Notes under the pieces: generated by a model
Told to the model about the DNA's origin: nothing
Database searches by the model: none
The model's input: the letters and a program-made list of their open reading frames with translations, nothing else
In this document: piece after piece, positions 50,917 to 60,329 of the stretch
Layout of the letters: every line of letters begins with the position of its first letter
Position numbering within the stretch: the first letter of the stretch is position 1
Source of the DNA: an uncultured Bacteroides sp.
GTDB taxonomy: Bacteria > Bacteroidota > Bacteroidia > Bacteroidales > Bacteroidaceae
Length of the DNA stretch: 64,000 nucleotides
Reading direction: 5' to 3'
NCBI RefSeq assembly: GCF_949298305.1
Contig: NZ_CASFWU010000032.1
Span: forward strand, 10,544 to 74,543
Program-made: the position numbers and the translations under genes

Positions 50917-52284
50917 ATGGAAACACCTGATTCTGACAGAAACCTGTTTGTCATCAAGAACTTTCTGAAAGAGTACCTCGACCTGCGCAAGGACAAGGAC
51001 GACGAGCTGGCCACGGTGGAGTCCATCCGCAAGGGGGTGGAGTTCAAGGGCGCCAACCTGTGGATTCTGATATTTGCCATCTTCATGGCCTCGCTGGGGC
51101 TGAACGTCAACTCCACTGCCGTCATTATCGGCGCCATGCTCATCTCCCCGCTGATGGGGCCTATCATGGGCGTGGGCCTCTCTGTGGGCCTGAACGACTT
51201 CGAGCTGATGAAACGCTCGCTGAAGAGCTTCCTCATCACCACGCTGTTCAGTGTCACCACCGCCACCATCTTCTTTATTGTAAGCCCGGTGGCCGAAGGG
51301 CAGTCGGAGCTGCTGGCCCGTACTTCGCCCACCATCTACGACGTATTCATCGCCCTCATGGGCGGCCTGGCGGGCGTGGTGGCCCTTTCCACCAAGGAGA
51401 AGGGCAACGTGATTCCCGGCGTGGCCATTGCCACGGCCCTCATGCCGCCGCTCTGTACGGCGGGTTACGGTCTGGCCACGGGCAACCTCATCTACTTCCT
51501 GGGCGCCTTCTACCTCTACTTCATCAACTCGGTCTTCATCAGCCTGGCCACCTTCATCGGGGTGCGGGTGATGCACTTCCAGCGCAAGGCCTTTGTGGAC
51601 AAGAACCGCGAGAAGAAGGTGCGCAAGTACATTGTGCTGATAGCCGTGCTCACCATGTGCCCTGCCGTCTACCTGACCGTGGGCATCATTCAGGACACGT
51701 TCTTTGAAAGCTCGGCCAACAAGTTCATCAACGAGCAGCTGGCCTTTGACAACACGCAGGTGCTGGACAAGAAGATACAGCACACGGCCAACGGGCACGA
51801 GATACGCGTGGTGCTGATAGGCGAGGAGGTGCCCGAAGCCTCCATTGCCATTGCCCGCAGCAAGATGGCTGACTACAAGCTGGAGAACACCAAGCTGGTG
51901 GTGATGCAGGGCATGAACTACGAGTCGGTGGACATTTCGTCCATCCGCGCCATGGTGATGGAAGACTTCTACAAGAACAGCGAACAGCGCCTGGTGGAGC
52001 AGACCAAGAAGATTGCCTCGCTGGAGAAGGACCTGGAGCGCTACCGCACGTTCGACGGGCTGAGCAAGGCCCTCGTGCCCGAGCTCAAGGTGCTCTATCC
52101 CTCGGTGCGCTCGCTCTCCCTGTCCCACGCCATCGAGATGACCGTGGACTCCATGCGGACAGACACGGTGCTGCTGGCCGTGATGAAGTTCGGCAAGCAG
52201 CCCGACGCGGCCGAGAAGGCCAAGATTGCCGAATGGCTGAAGGCCCGCACGGGTACCGGCAGCCTGAAGCTGATAACCGAATAA
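50917..52284 (+). CDS. DUF389 domain-containing membrane protein
   Basis: 455 residues. Membrane domain near 45-240 with the DUF389 signature IIGAMLISPLMGPIMGVGLS and a second IPGVAIATALMPPLCTAGYG. The C-terminal third is soluble and has coiled-coil character (EQRLVEQTKKIASLEKDLE). The family is widespread with unknown function. It follows the flippase by 55 bp and precedes the peptidase by 34 bp, so the three may be co-transcribed. Confidence 0.92.
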   Translation: METPDSDRNLFVIKNFLKEYLDLRKDKDDELATVESIRKGVEFKGANLWILIFAIFMASLGLNVNSTAVIIGAMLISPLMGPIMGVGLSVGLNDFELMKRSLKSFLITTLFSVTTATIFFIVSPVAEGQSELLARTSPTIYDVFIALMGGLAGVVALSTKEKGNVIPGVAIATALMPPLCTAGYGLATGNLIYFLGAFYLYFINSVFISLATFIGVRVMHFQRKAFVDKNREKKVRKYIVLIAVLTMCPAVYLTVGIIQDTFFESSANKFINEQLAFDNTQVLDKKIQHTANGHEIRVVLIGEEVPEASIAIARSKMADYKLENTKLVVMQGMNYESVDISSIRAMVMEDFYKNSEQRLVEQTKKIASLEKDLERYRTFDGLSKALVPELKVLYPSVRSLSLSHAIEMTVDSMRTDTVLLAVMKFGKQPDAAEKAKIAEWLKARTGTGSLKLITE

Positions 52285-52318
52285 AGGACCTATTTAAAAA
52301 CAGACAAGGACAGAACGT

Positions 52319-54451
52319 ATGAAAGGAAGAATGGCATGGATGGTTCTCCTGCTGCTGCTGGCGGTGGCAGGACGGGCCGATGAAGGCATGTGGATGCTGG
52401 GCAACCTGAACAGGCAGACCCGCAAGGCCATGAAGGAACGGGGGCTGGAGCTGCCGGCCGACCGCCTGTACAGCACCCGCCGCCCCTCGCTGAAGGACGC
52501 CGTGGTGAGCTTCGGCGGATTCTGCTCGGGCGTGGTGGTGTCCGAGGACGGACTGGTGCTCACCAACCACCACTGCGGCTTCCAGAGCGTGCAGCAGCAC
52601 TCCAGCGTGGAGCACGACTACCTGAAGGACGGCTTCGTGGCACGCAGCCGCGAAGAAGAGCTGCCCAACCCCGAACTCTACGTCCGCTTCCTGCTGAGGC
52701 AGGAGGACGTCACCCGGCGTGTGCTCAAGGCCGTGAAGCCTGGCATGGGCGAGCCCGAACGCAGTGCCGCCACCGACTCGGTGATGCTGGCCATCGGGGC
52801 CGAGGTCTCCGCCAAGGACAGCACGCTGACGGGTGTGGTCGACGCCTACTATGGCGGCAACGAGTTCTGGCTCTCGGTCTACCGCGACTATTACGACGTC
52901 CGCCTGGTGTTTGCCCCGCCCTCGTCGGTGGGCAAGTTCGGCTGGGACAAGGACAACTGGGAGTGGCCGCGCCACACGGGCGACTTCTGCGTCTTCCGCA
53001 TCTATGCCGGCCCGGACAACCGCCCCGCCGAATACTCGCCGGACAACGTGCCCTACCATCCCGACTACGTGGCCCCCATCTCCTTGCAGGGCTACCGCGA
53101 AGGCTCGTTCTGCATGACGCTGGGCTACCCCGGCCACACGGAGCGCTACCTCTCGTCCTACGGCATCGAGGAGATGGTGAACAACGCCAACCGGGCGCAG
53201 ATTGACGTGCGCGGCGTGAAGCAGGCCATCTGGAAGCGCGAGATGGACCGCCGCGACAGCATCCGCATCAAGTATGCCTCCAAATACGACGAAAGCTCCA
53301 ACTACTGGAAGAACAGCATCGGCGTGAACCGCGCCGTGGAACGCCTGCACGTGCTGGACAAGAAGCGCGCCCTGGAGCGGGAGCTGCGCCGGTGGATTCA
53401 GCAGACGCCCGCCGAGCGCGGACAGCTGCTCCACCTCTTCTCCGACCTGGAGCTGGCCTACAAGCAGCGCCGCGAGGCCGACCATGCCATGTCCTACTTT
53501 GCCGAAGCCTTCCTGAACGGCCCCGAACTGCTGCAGCAGACGCTTTCCATCCTGAACTTCGACTTCGAGGGCGAACAGGAGACGGTGATGGCCAACCTGA
53601 AGGCCATCGTGGAGAAGTATCGGAACATGGACGTGGAGATAGACAAGGAAGTGTTTGCGGCCATGCTGGCCGAGTACCGCTCGCGGGTGGACTCCGTCTA
53701 CCTGCCCGAGTGCTACCGCGTCATTGCCGCCGACTATGGCGGCAACGACCGTGCCTACGTCGATTCGCTCTACGCCCGCACGCAGCTGGCCACGACCGAG
53801 GGACTGCGGCGCTTCCTGGAGCGCGACAGCACCTACAACCTGCTGGACGACCCCGCCATCACGCTGGGCATTGACCTCATTACGAAGATTTTCGAGATGA
53901 ACGTGCAGGTACAGGAGCCTACCCGGCAGATTGTGCGCGGCGAGCGGCTGCTCAACGCCGCCATACGCCGCTACTACGACTCGCGCAACTTCTATCCCGA
54001 CGCCAACTCCTCGCTGCGGCTCAGCTTCGGCACCGTCTGCGGCTACGAGCCTGCCGACGGCGTCAGTTACCGCTACTACACCACCGCGCGGGGGGTGCTG
54101 GAGAAGGCCAGGGCCTATGCGGGCAACGTGGATTTCGAGGTGCAGCCCGAAATACTCTCGCTGCTGGCCTCGGGCGACTTCGGCCCCTATGCCGACGAGA
54201 ACGGCGAGATGAAGGTGTGCTTCATCTCCAACAACGACATCACGGGCGGCAACAGCGGCAGCGCCATGTTCAACGCGCGGGGCGAGCTGTTGGGGCTGGC
54301 CTTCGACGGCAACTGGGAGGCCATGAGCAGCGACATCCTCTACGAACCCCGGATGCAGCGCTGCATCGGAGTGGACATCCGCTACGTGCTGTTCATGATT
54401 GAGAAGTACGGCCGGGCGGGCCACCTGATTGAAGAGCTCCGGCTCAGGTAA
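52319..54451 (+). CDS. S46 family dipeptidyl peptidase, DPP7 type
   Basis: 710 residues with signal peptide (MKGRMAWMVLLLLLAVAGRAD). Chymotrypsin-fold catalytic residues: His84 in LTNHHCGFQS, Asp in RHTGDFCVFRIY and Ser in GGNSGSAMF. Eighteen residues after the Ser, FDGNWEAM has Gly where DPP11 carries the Arg that gives acidic specificity, so specificity should be for hydrophobic P1 residues as in DPP7. It cleaves dipeptides from N-termini in the periplasm. WPRHTGDFC and NWEWPRH are family hallmarks. Confidence 0.94.
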   Translation: MKGRMAWMVLLLLLAVAGRADEGMWMLGNLNRQTRKAMKERGLELPADRLYSTRRPSLKDAVVSFGGFCSGVVVSEDGLVLTNHHCGFQSVQQHSSVEHDYLKDGFVARSREEELPNPELYVRFLLRQEDVTRRVLKAVKPGMGEPERSAATDSVMLAIGAEVSAKDSTLTGVVDAYYGGNEFWLSVYRDYYDVRLVFAPPSSVGKFGWDKDNWEWPRHTGDFCVFRIYAGPDNRPAEYSPDNVPYHPDYVAPISLQGYREGSFCMTLGYPGHTERYLSSYGIEEMVNNANRAQIDVRGVKQAIWKREMDRRDSIRIKYASKYDESSNYWKNSIGVNRAVERLHVLDKKRALERELRRWIQQTPAERGQLLHLFSDLELAYKQRREADHAMSYFAEAFLNGPELLQQTLSILNFDFEGEQETVMANLKAIVEKYRNMDVEIDKEVFAAMLAEYRSRVDSVYLPECYRVIAADYGGNDRAYVDSLYARTQLATTEGLRRFLERDSTYNLLDDPAITLGIDLITKIFEMNVQVQEPTRQIVRGERLLNAAIRRYYDSRNFYPDANSSLRLSFGTVCGYEPADGVSYRYYTTARGVLEKARAYAGNVDFEVQPEILSLLASGDFGPYADENGEMKVCFISNNDITGGNSGSAMFNARGELLGLAFDGNWEAMSSDILYEPRMQRCIGVDIRYVLFMIEKYGRAGHLIEELRLR

Positions 54452-54619
54452 GACGGGGTGGGGGATTCTGATTTCTGATTTCTGTCTCCGGCGTCCGGGT
54501 TTCCGTTCCTCCGGTTTCAGCCGAGGGGGGCCGGTGGCTTGTGCCTGCCCTGTGGCCGGCCCGAGGGGGGCGGCATGCGGTGCCTTCAGCGGTTCCGGTC
54601 GTAGCCGGCATGGACTTTG

Positions 54620-54727
54620 CAGCCTGCTTGCAGTGTGTTTGCTGCAAGCAGGCTGCAGCGTTGCTGCATGCTTGCTTACAGCGTTGCTGCATGCCTGTTT
54701 GCAGTGGCGCTGCAACCGGGTGTGCAG
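54620..54727. repeat. 23-bp tandem array rich in TTGCTGCATGC
   Basis: Three regular units start at 54656, 54679 and 54702 (CAGCGTTGCTGCATGC is shared by the first two; the third is diverged as CAGTGGCGCTGCAACC). Two looser units with CAGCCTGCTTG and CAGTGTGTTTGCTGCAAGC precede at about 54620 and 54631. The reverse strand reads GCAAGCATGC, sharing GCARGCAT with the family-A arrays. It lies in the 442-bp space between the S46 peptidase and oxyR (54452-54893), which has no other gene. Confidence 0.75.
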
Positions 54728-54893
54728 TTCTGTGCCGCCTGCTGCGTCGGCCCTATGCGCACGCCGCTCTTCCTGGCCGCACGGGCAGATGGGGCTGCGT
54801 GCATCCGTACAGCGGCGGTTCCGGACCGGGGTCGGCGGCGGCCGACCGCTGCCTGCCTGCCTCCGGCCGCTCAATGCGGCTTTCCTTTCCGCG

Positions 54894-55820
54894 TCAGATG
54901 ACCTGCTGGGTGGGCTGGGGCGAAAGCATTTCGTGCGGGACGGCGGACTGTATCTCCTTCACCAGGGCGTCGCGCAGTGTGTGGCGGATGTAGTTCTGGG
55001 CGGTGAGCAGCACAATCTGGCGCGTGGGCACGGGGATGGCAAAGGGCCGCACCAGCTCGCGCTGGGTCTCGCTCAGTTGCAGCACCGACAGGCCGGGGAT
55101 GAAGGTGATGCCCTTGCCGCCTTCGACCATGCGCATGAAAGTCTCCATGCTGCCCAGGTGATAGGCCAGCTGGCTGACGCGGGCGGCCTTCAGCTGGCAG
55201 AAGCGCACCAGCTGGTCGCGGAAGCAATGTCCCTCGTCCAGGAGCCAGAGTTGCTCGCCGACGAGGTCGGCGGTGCGCACCACGGTGTTGTTGAACAGGG
55301 CGTCTTCGCGCGCTACGTAGGCATAGAACGGCTCGTAGAACAGGGCGGTCCGGGCATAGTCTTCCATGCCGTCCATGGCGGCCACGATGCCGGCGTCTAT
55401 TTCTGCGGCTTGCAGGGCCTGCTTGATGGGTTCGGTCTTCATTTCGATGACCCGGATGTCCAGTTGGGGATGCCGCTTCATCAGCTGCGGGAAGAAGCGG
55501 GGCAGCAGGTAGGGGGCGATGGTGGGCAGGATGCCCAGGCGGAAGGTGCCCGTCAGCGAGTGTTTTTCTTCCTCTACGATTTCCTTCAGTCGTCCGGCCT
55601 GGAGCAGCACGTTGCGCGCCTGGCTGATGATGTGCAGGCCTACGGGTGTGGGCGTCACGGGCTGGCGGCTGCGGTCGAAGATGCGTGTGTCCAGTTCTTC
55701 CTCCAGTTTCTGAATCATGGCGCTCAGAGTGGGTTGCGTTACCCGGCAGTGCTCGGCCGCCTTGGCAAAGTGGCGGAAGTGGTCGAGGGCGAGGATGTAT
55801 TCCAGTTGTTGCAAGGTCAT
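54894..55820 (-). CDS. oxyR: hydrogen peroxide-responsive regulator OxyR
   Basis: 308 residues from MTLQQLEYILALDHFRHFAKAA; an earlier Met at 55865 would add 15 residues lying over the promoter. LysR helix-turn-helix in residues 18-38 (AKAAEHCRVTQPTLSAMIQ). The redox cysteines fall at 199 and 208 in LLDEGHCFRDQLVRFC, the same numbers as in E. coli OxyR. It is oxidised by peroxide and activates defence genes; in Bacteroides fragilis it controls dps among others. Divergent from dps with overlapping promoters. Confidence 0.96.
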   Translation of the reverse strand: MTLQQLEYILALDHFRHFAKAAEHCRVTQPTLSAMIQKLEEELDTRIFDRSRQPVTPTPVGLHIISQARNVLLQAGRLKEIVEEEKHSLTGTFRLGILPTIAPYLLPRFFPQLMKRHPQLDIRVIEMKTEPIKQALQAAEIDAGIVAAMDGMEDYARTALFYEPFYAYVAREDALFNNTVVRTADLVGEQLWLLDEGHCFRDQLVRFCQLKAARVSQLAYHLGSMETFMRMVEGGKGITFIPGLSVLQLSETQRELVRPFAIPVPTRQIVLLTAQNYIRHTLRDALVKEIQSAVPHEMLSPQPTQQVI

Positions 55821-55862
55821 GGAAATCAGCTTTTTAAGGTTTCGTGATAAATCTGTTCGATG

Positions 55863-55913
55863 CAAAGATAGAAATTATCTGTTTGACGCGTAAAGCTGAG
55901 GCGCTTATCTTTG
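55863..55913. promoter_or_regulatory. overlapping divergent promoters of oxyR and dps
   Basis: dps: TTTG at 55882-55885, 20-bp spacer, TATCTTTG at 55906-55913, an exact fit to the Bacteroides consensus. oxyR (minus strand): TATCTTTG at 55870-55863 with TTTA 20 bp before it. Between the two lies GATAGAAATTATC (55867-55879), a GATA-N5-TATC palindrome that could be part of an OxyR site. Confidence 0.8.
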
Positions 55914-55959
55914 CAGCAAACCCAAGAAAAATAGTACGAACCTTTTAGAACAAACAAGT

Positions 55960-56448
55960 ATGAAAACAATGGATTATCTCAACCTGGACGAAAAGAAGGC
56001 GGCTTCCGTATTGCCCGCCTTGCAGCAGTTGCTGGCCGACTTTCAGATACACTACATGAACCTGCGCGGGTTCCACTGGAACATTCAGGGGCATGGATTC
56101 TTTATCCTGCACGGCAAGTTCGAGGAGCTCTACGAGGACACCGCCCGCAAGGTGGACGAACTGGCGGAGCGCGTGCTGATGTTGGGCGGCAAGCCCGAGA
56201 ACCGTTTCAGCCGCTACCTGGAGGTGGCCGGACTGAAAGAGGTGGCCGAGGTGGGCTGTGCCTCGGAAGCGGTGGAGTATGTGCTGGCTGCCCTCCGTCA
56301 CTTCATGGCCGGAGAGCGCAGGCTGATTGACCTGGCCGCCGAGGCCCACGACGACGTGACGGCCGACCTGATGACCGGTTATCTGAAGGAACAGGAGAAG
56401 CTGGTGTGGATGCTGGTGGCCTTCAGTTCGCAGGGCTGCGCCCACTGA
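55960..56448 (+). CDS. dps: Dps-family ferritin-like DNA-protecting protein
   Basis: 162 residues, four-helix Dps fold. Ferroxidase residues lie in NLRGFHWNIQGHGFFILHG (His39, His51) and KFEELYEDTA (acidic residues 55-60). EKLVWMLVAFSSQ is the last helix. Dps oxidises iron with peroxide and can bind DNA. Regulated very likely by the adjacent divergent oxyR. A second Met at 55969 is less likely as the start. Confidence 0.94.
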   Translation: MKTMDYLNLDEKKAASVLPALQQLLADFQIHYMNLRGFHWNIQGHGFFILHGKFEELYEDTARKVDELAERVLMLGGKPENRFSRYLEVAGLKEVAEVGCASEAVEYVLAALRHFMAGERRLIDLAAEAHDDVTADLMTGYLKEQEKLVWMLVAFSSQGCAH

Positions 56449-56608
56449 CGCAGGAGCGTGCGGGCCGCTGGGGCGCCAAGGCGCTGAGGCGTGCGCCCGA
56501 AACGCAGATGGGACAACTCTCCACAGGCATCATCGTCCGGCCCGGCCGGAGGGATTGGTCTGTGGGGATTTGTCCCATCTTGTTGTTGTTTACAGGCAGG
56601 GCGCGCCT

Positions 56609-58492
56609 TTATCCTCTTTTCTTCTTCGACGGTTTGGCCCAGCCTTCTTCGCTGAAGTCGGGCTCCGGTCCGCGGAAGCCGTCGTTGTTGTGCTGGAAGA
56701 ACTGTTTCCAGTCGTCTTTCTTGCCGCGCGGCTTGGTGTAGCCCCGCTCCTCGCGGCTGGGCTTGGTCTTGGCGGCCTTGGCTTTGGCGGGTGCGGGCTG
56801 GGCGGCGGATGCCTTCTTGCCTTCGGCGCTGCGGGTTCCTTTCCGTTCCTTTCCCTTGGCCGCGGCGTCTTCTTCGCCGGCTCTTTCCACGGAGATTCTA
56901 CGCCCTTTCCAGTTGGCGCGGTTCAGGGCCTTCAGCACGTTGCCGGTCTCTTTTTCGTCCACCTCGAAGAAGGAGAAGTTGCGCATCAGGTCGATGCGTC
57001 CCACGTCGATGCGTCCGCGCGTGTGGTTGTTCAGCAGGCCGATGAGGTCGGCAGGCGTGAAGTTGTCCGTCTTGCCCACATTGATGAAGAGGCGTGTGAA
57101 TCCTTCTTCGGGCTTGCGTCCGTTGCTCTTCTTCTTGCCCTTTTCGGCTTTGGGTTCTTTGGCGCTGACGGTCTCTATCTCTTCGCGGTCGCGATAGTAC
57201 TCCAGGAAGCGGTTGAACTCGTGCGACACCATTCGCTTGATGAGGTCTTCCTTCGACAGCCAGTCCAGCTTGCGGTAGACGTCGGGCATGTATCCGGCTA
57301 TCTCGTCTTCGTTCACCTTGACCTTCTCCAGGTCGTCTATCACCTTGAAGAGCTGCTTCTCGCAGATTTGTCGTCCGGTGGGCATTTCGCCGGGCTGGAA
57401 CTGCTTGCCGATGATGCGCTCAATCTCGCGCACCTTGCCCTTTTCGCGCAGGTTGATGATGGCGATGGAGGTTCCGGTCTTTCCGGCGCGTCCGGTTCGT
57501 CCGCTGCGGTGGGTATAGCTTTCGGTGTCGTCGGGCAGTCCGTAGTTGATGACGTGCGTCAGGTCGTCCACGTCCAGTCCGCGCGCGGCCACGTCGGTGG
57601 CCACCAGCAGCTGCAGGTTGCGGATGCGGAACTTCTGCATCACGGCGTCACGCTGTGCCTGCGAGAGTTCGCCGTGCAGTGCGTCGGCGTTGTATCCTTC
57701 CTGCATCAGCTTGTCGGCAATCTCCTGCGTCTCCTTGCGGGTGCGGCAGAAGATGATGGCGTATATCTGCGGGTAGTAGTCCACAATGCGCTTCAGTGCG
57801 GCGTACTTGTCCTTGGCGTGTACGGTGTAGACCACGTGTCGGACGTTGCTGGTTCCTTCGTTCTTGCGCCCGATGGTGATTTCCTTGGCGTTGCGCAGGT
57901 AGTTCTTGGCAATGCGGGCTATTTCGGGGCTCATGGTGGCGGAGAAGAGCAGCGTGTTGCGCTCCTGGGGCACGTCGGCCAGGATGGCGTTGATGCTCTC
58001 GCTGAACCCCATGTTCAGCATTTCGTCCGCCTCGTCCATCACCACGTTCTGTATGTCGGCCAGGGAGACGGTCTTGCGCTCCATCAGGTCGAGCAGTCGG
58101 CCGGGTGTGGCCACAATGATGTGTACGCCCTGCTTCAGTGCACGTATCTGGCTCTCGATGGACGAGCCGCCGTAGACGGGCAGCACGCGCAGGCCTTCGA
58201 CGTACTTGGAGTAGTCGTTCAGGTCGCCCGCTATCTGGAGGCAGAGTTCGCGGGTGGGGCAAAGGATAAGGGATTGGGGGACTCGGTTGTTAACGTTAAT
58301 TTTCTGTATCAGTGGCAGACCGAACGCTGCGGTCTTTCCTGTTCCTGTCTGTGCGAGGGCTACTACGTCGTTGTTTTCACCCAGAAGGTATGGAATCACT
58401 TCCTCTTGTACCGGCATGGGATTCTCATATCCCATCTCTTCGATGGCGCGGCGTATCTCCGGCGACACACCGAGCTCTTCAAATGTCTTCAT
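56609..58492 (-). CDS. DEAD-box RNA helicase with DbpA-type RNA-binding domain
   Basis: 627 residues. Q motif near the start (FEELGVSPEIRRAIEEMGYENP), motif I AQTGTGKT, motif II VMDEADEML, motif III SAT, and VI HRSGRTGRAG. Residues about 440-525 form a DbpA-like RNA-binding domain (GFTRLFINVGKTDNFTPADL), followed by a Lys/Ala-rich tail with KPSKKKRG at the end. Related to DeaD/CshA; a role in ribosome assembly or mRNA decay at low temperature is usual. Confidence 0.95.
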   Translation of the reverse strand: MKTFEELGVSPEIRRAIEEMGYENPMPVQEEVIPYLLGENNDVVALAQTGTGKTAAFGLPLIQKINVNNRVPQSLILCPTRELCLQIAGDLNDYSKYVEGLRVLPVYGGSSIESQIRALKQGVHIIVATPGRLLDLMERKTVSLADIQNVVMDEADEMLNMGFSESINAILADVPQERNTLLFSATMSPEIARIAKNYLRNAKEITIGRKNEGTSNVRHVVYTVHAKDKYAALKRIVDYYPQIYAIIFCRTRKETQEIADKLMQEGYNADALHGELSQAQRDAVMQKFRIRNLQLLVATDVAARGLDVDDLTHVINYGLPDDTESYTHRSGRTGRAGKTGTSIAIINLREKGKVREIERIIGKQFQPGEMPTGRQICEKQLFKVIDDLEKVKVNEDEIAGYMPDVYRKLDWLSKEDLIKRMVSHEFNRFLEYYRDREEIETVSAKEPKAEKGKKKSNGRKPEEGFTRLFINVGKTDNFTPADLIGLLNNHTRGRIDVGRIDLMRNFSFFEVDEKETGNVLKALNRANWKGRRISVERAGEEDAAAKGKERKGTRSAEGKKASAAQPAPAKAKAAKTKPSREERGYTKPRGKKDDWKQFFQHNNDGFRGPEPDFSEEGWAKPSKKKRG

Positions 58493-58540
58493 TCAAAAAA
58501 TGTTGTATATCTTTATATTTCGGCGCAAAGGTACGACTTT

Positions 58541-59602
58541 TTAATGAAGTAGCAGGCGTTTAAGCTTCTTTAATTCACTTTTGTCCAGTCCGATGCCTTC
58601 TTTGAGGTAGTCTTCCACGCTTCCGTATTTGCTTTCCACTTCATCTTTGGCTGCGTTGAGGAAGTTTTCGCGGGCCGAGAACAGGGTGGTGACGGCTTCC
58701 TGGCGGCGTGGGGGCAGGCTGTAGGCGTCGCGCCAGGCGCGGCGGATGTTGAAGTAGTGGTTGCTGAGGCGGTAGTCGTACATGATGAGGTCTTCGTTCA
58801 CGTCGAGGGCGGCCAGTATCAGGGCGGAGACGATGCCCGTACGTCCCTTGCCCGAGGTACACTGGATGACGACGGGATAGTTGTCCTCGTCCAGCAGCAC
58901 GTCGAACACGCGGCGGAACTCGTCCGTACTGTTGAGCATCAGTTCGCGGTTCATGCGCTCCACCAGGCGGTAGACGGTGTCGCTCTTGATTCTGCCGTAC
59001 ATGATGTCCTTCAGTATCTCGCCCGTATTGCCGCTTATCAGCGGGATGTCCACGACTTTGAAGTCCTTTGACAGGGAGGGCTTCCCGATTTTCTCAGAGG
59101 GGGAGCGCAGGTCGATGACGGTCTTCACCCCCATGTTCTTCAGTTTCTTGAGGGTGAACGGGTTCAGTCTTTCGGCTTCTCCCGAGCGGTAGAGCTTGCC
59201 CCAGCGCACTTCTTTCCCGCTTCCGCCGGAGGGGTATCCGCCCAGGTCGCGGAAGTTCTGTATGCCGGGCAGGTTGACGTTGCGCGAGGCCACTTGCTTG
59301 CGGTGCCGCTCGTCGAACAGCAGGGTGTAGTAGCGGCGCTGTGTGGGGTCGGCGTTGATGACCGTCACCCATTGGTCGGCAATGTTGGCGGAGGCTACCG
59401 CGTTCTTTTCGGGGATGTGGTCCGGATCGGTGGAAGCATATACTTTCACCTCGCCTTCAATGAGCGGAGCGGTTTCCCACTTGACGATGCAGTTTCCCAC
59501 CTTGTTCTCTTCGCAGATGGCGGAAATGTGGGGGGTGACGCCGCTGCACGAAGACAGCAGTGCCAGCAGAGTCATCATGCCGATGGACAGTTTTTTGTAC
59601 AT
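58541..59602 (-). CDS. tyrosine-phosphatase-like lipoprotein (DSP/Y_phosphatase3 family)
   Basis: 353 residues from MYKKLSIGMMTLLALLSSC, lipobox Cys19. N-terminal Ig-like beta part (NCIVKWETAPLIEGEVKVYAS) and a phosphatase domain from NLPGIQNFRDLGGYPS; the P-loop reads VIQCTSGKGRTGIVSALIL. The usual HCxxGKDRTG is changed at two places (His to Gln, Asp to Gly), while the nucleophile Cys and the Arg remain. So it is likely active as a Cys-based phosphatase with altered substrate or acid catalysis. Located in the outer or inner membrane as a lipoprotein. Confidence 0.9.
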   Translation of the reverse strand: MYKKLSIGMMTLLALLSSCSGVTPHISAICEENKVGNCIVKWETAPLIEGEVKVYASTDPDHIPEKNAVASANIADQWVTVINADPTQRRYYTLLFDERHRKQVASRNVNLPGIQNFRDLGGYPSGGSGKEVRWGKLYRSGEAERLNPFTLKKLKNMGVKTVIDLRSPSEKIGKPSLSKDFKVVDIPLISGNTGEILKDIMYGRIKSDTVYRLVERMNRELMLNSTDEFRRVFDVLLDEDNYPVVIQCTSGKGRTGIVSALILAALDVNEDLIMYDYRLSNHYFNIRRAWRDAYSLPPRRQEAVTTLFSARENFLNAAKDEVESKYGSVEDYLKEGIGLDKSELKKLKRLLLH

Positions 59603-59813
59603 AGTGCTATCGTCTCTAATTAAAAGCGTTTGCTGCAAATATATGCAATTTCATTTCAGACGATACTTCCGTTGCGAAGGATTTAGATTTCTTTGTAAAC
59701 TTTTAAGGAGGGGAGGAGGCTTGGAAAACTTGCCGCAGGCAGTACGGCGGCCGTTTTATCTTCATTTGCCATTGGTTCTGTATGAGTTTAAATTCTAGGT
59801 TCCTGGAAAACGA

Positions 59814-60329
59814 CTATTCAGGTAGCAATCTTATACGAATAGGAAAAAGGAAGATTGACCATTCCCTTCTATTATTCACTTTATTCCATTTACCTTCTGT
59901 TGAAAGTAAAATCTTTTTTATTCGCTCATAATAAGGTTTCAGAAGATAAGAATAATGGTAGACATCCAGAATACGCACATCCCTTATAAAGAGATTGGCA
60001 TCCAAAAGAATTGTACATGCAATGTATGTATTGAATTCCTTATAGGCCATATTTTCAATGTCAATATACGAATAGTAACAGCTGTCAAAATATTGTTGAA
60101 AACAACCAGATCCGCCTTTAAACTCTACACCGAGATTGGCGGTATCTTTGATGTCATAATAGTAAACATCCATATCATTACCATCAATGGTTGGCCCTAT
60201 CGTTTTAAAACTCTTGATTGATTCATGAGGTCTTCAAAGACAGTAGCACCATTTTCCTCATACGGCTGGGCATTGAAAACTGTTACTTGAGAAAGCAGAA
60301 GTAGTATTAATATCATTCTATTCACCATA
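59814..60329 (-). pseudogene. exported hypothetical protein, frameshifted; candidate immunity-type gene of an RHS cassette
   Basis: ATG at 60329 starts a signal peptide (MVNRMILILLLLSQVTVFNAQ) and runs to a TAG at 60199-60197. Shifting one base inside the TTTTAAAA run near 60201-60210 joins it to TIGPTIDGNDMDVYYYDIK and on to RLLPE at 59814. So one protein of about 170 residues was probably intended, or the site allows frame slipping. Start overlaps the RHS stop by 12 bases, as in toxin-immunity pairs. No known family was recognised. AT-rich compared with the region to the left. Confidence 0.6.

Noticed and set aside
52085..54874. minus-strand 929-residue frame
   Set aside because: Antisense to the S46 peptidase whose catalytic residues are clear on the plus strand.
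56555..58552. plus-strand 665-residue frame
   Set aside because: Antisense to the DEAD-box helicase with all helicase motifs present.
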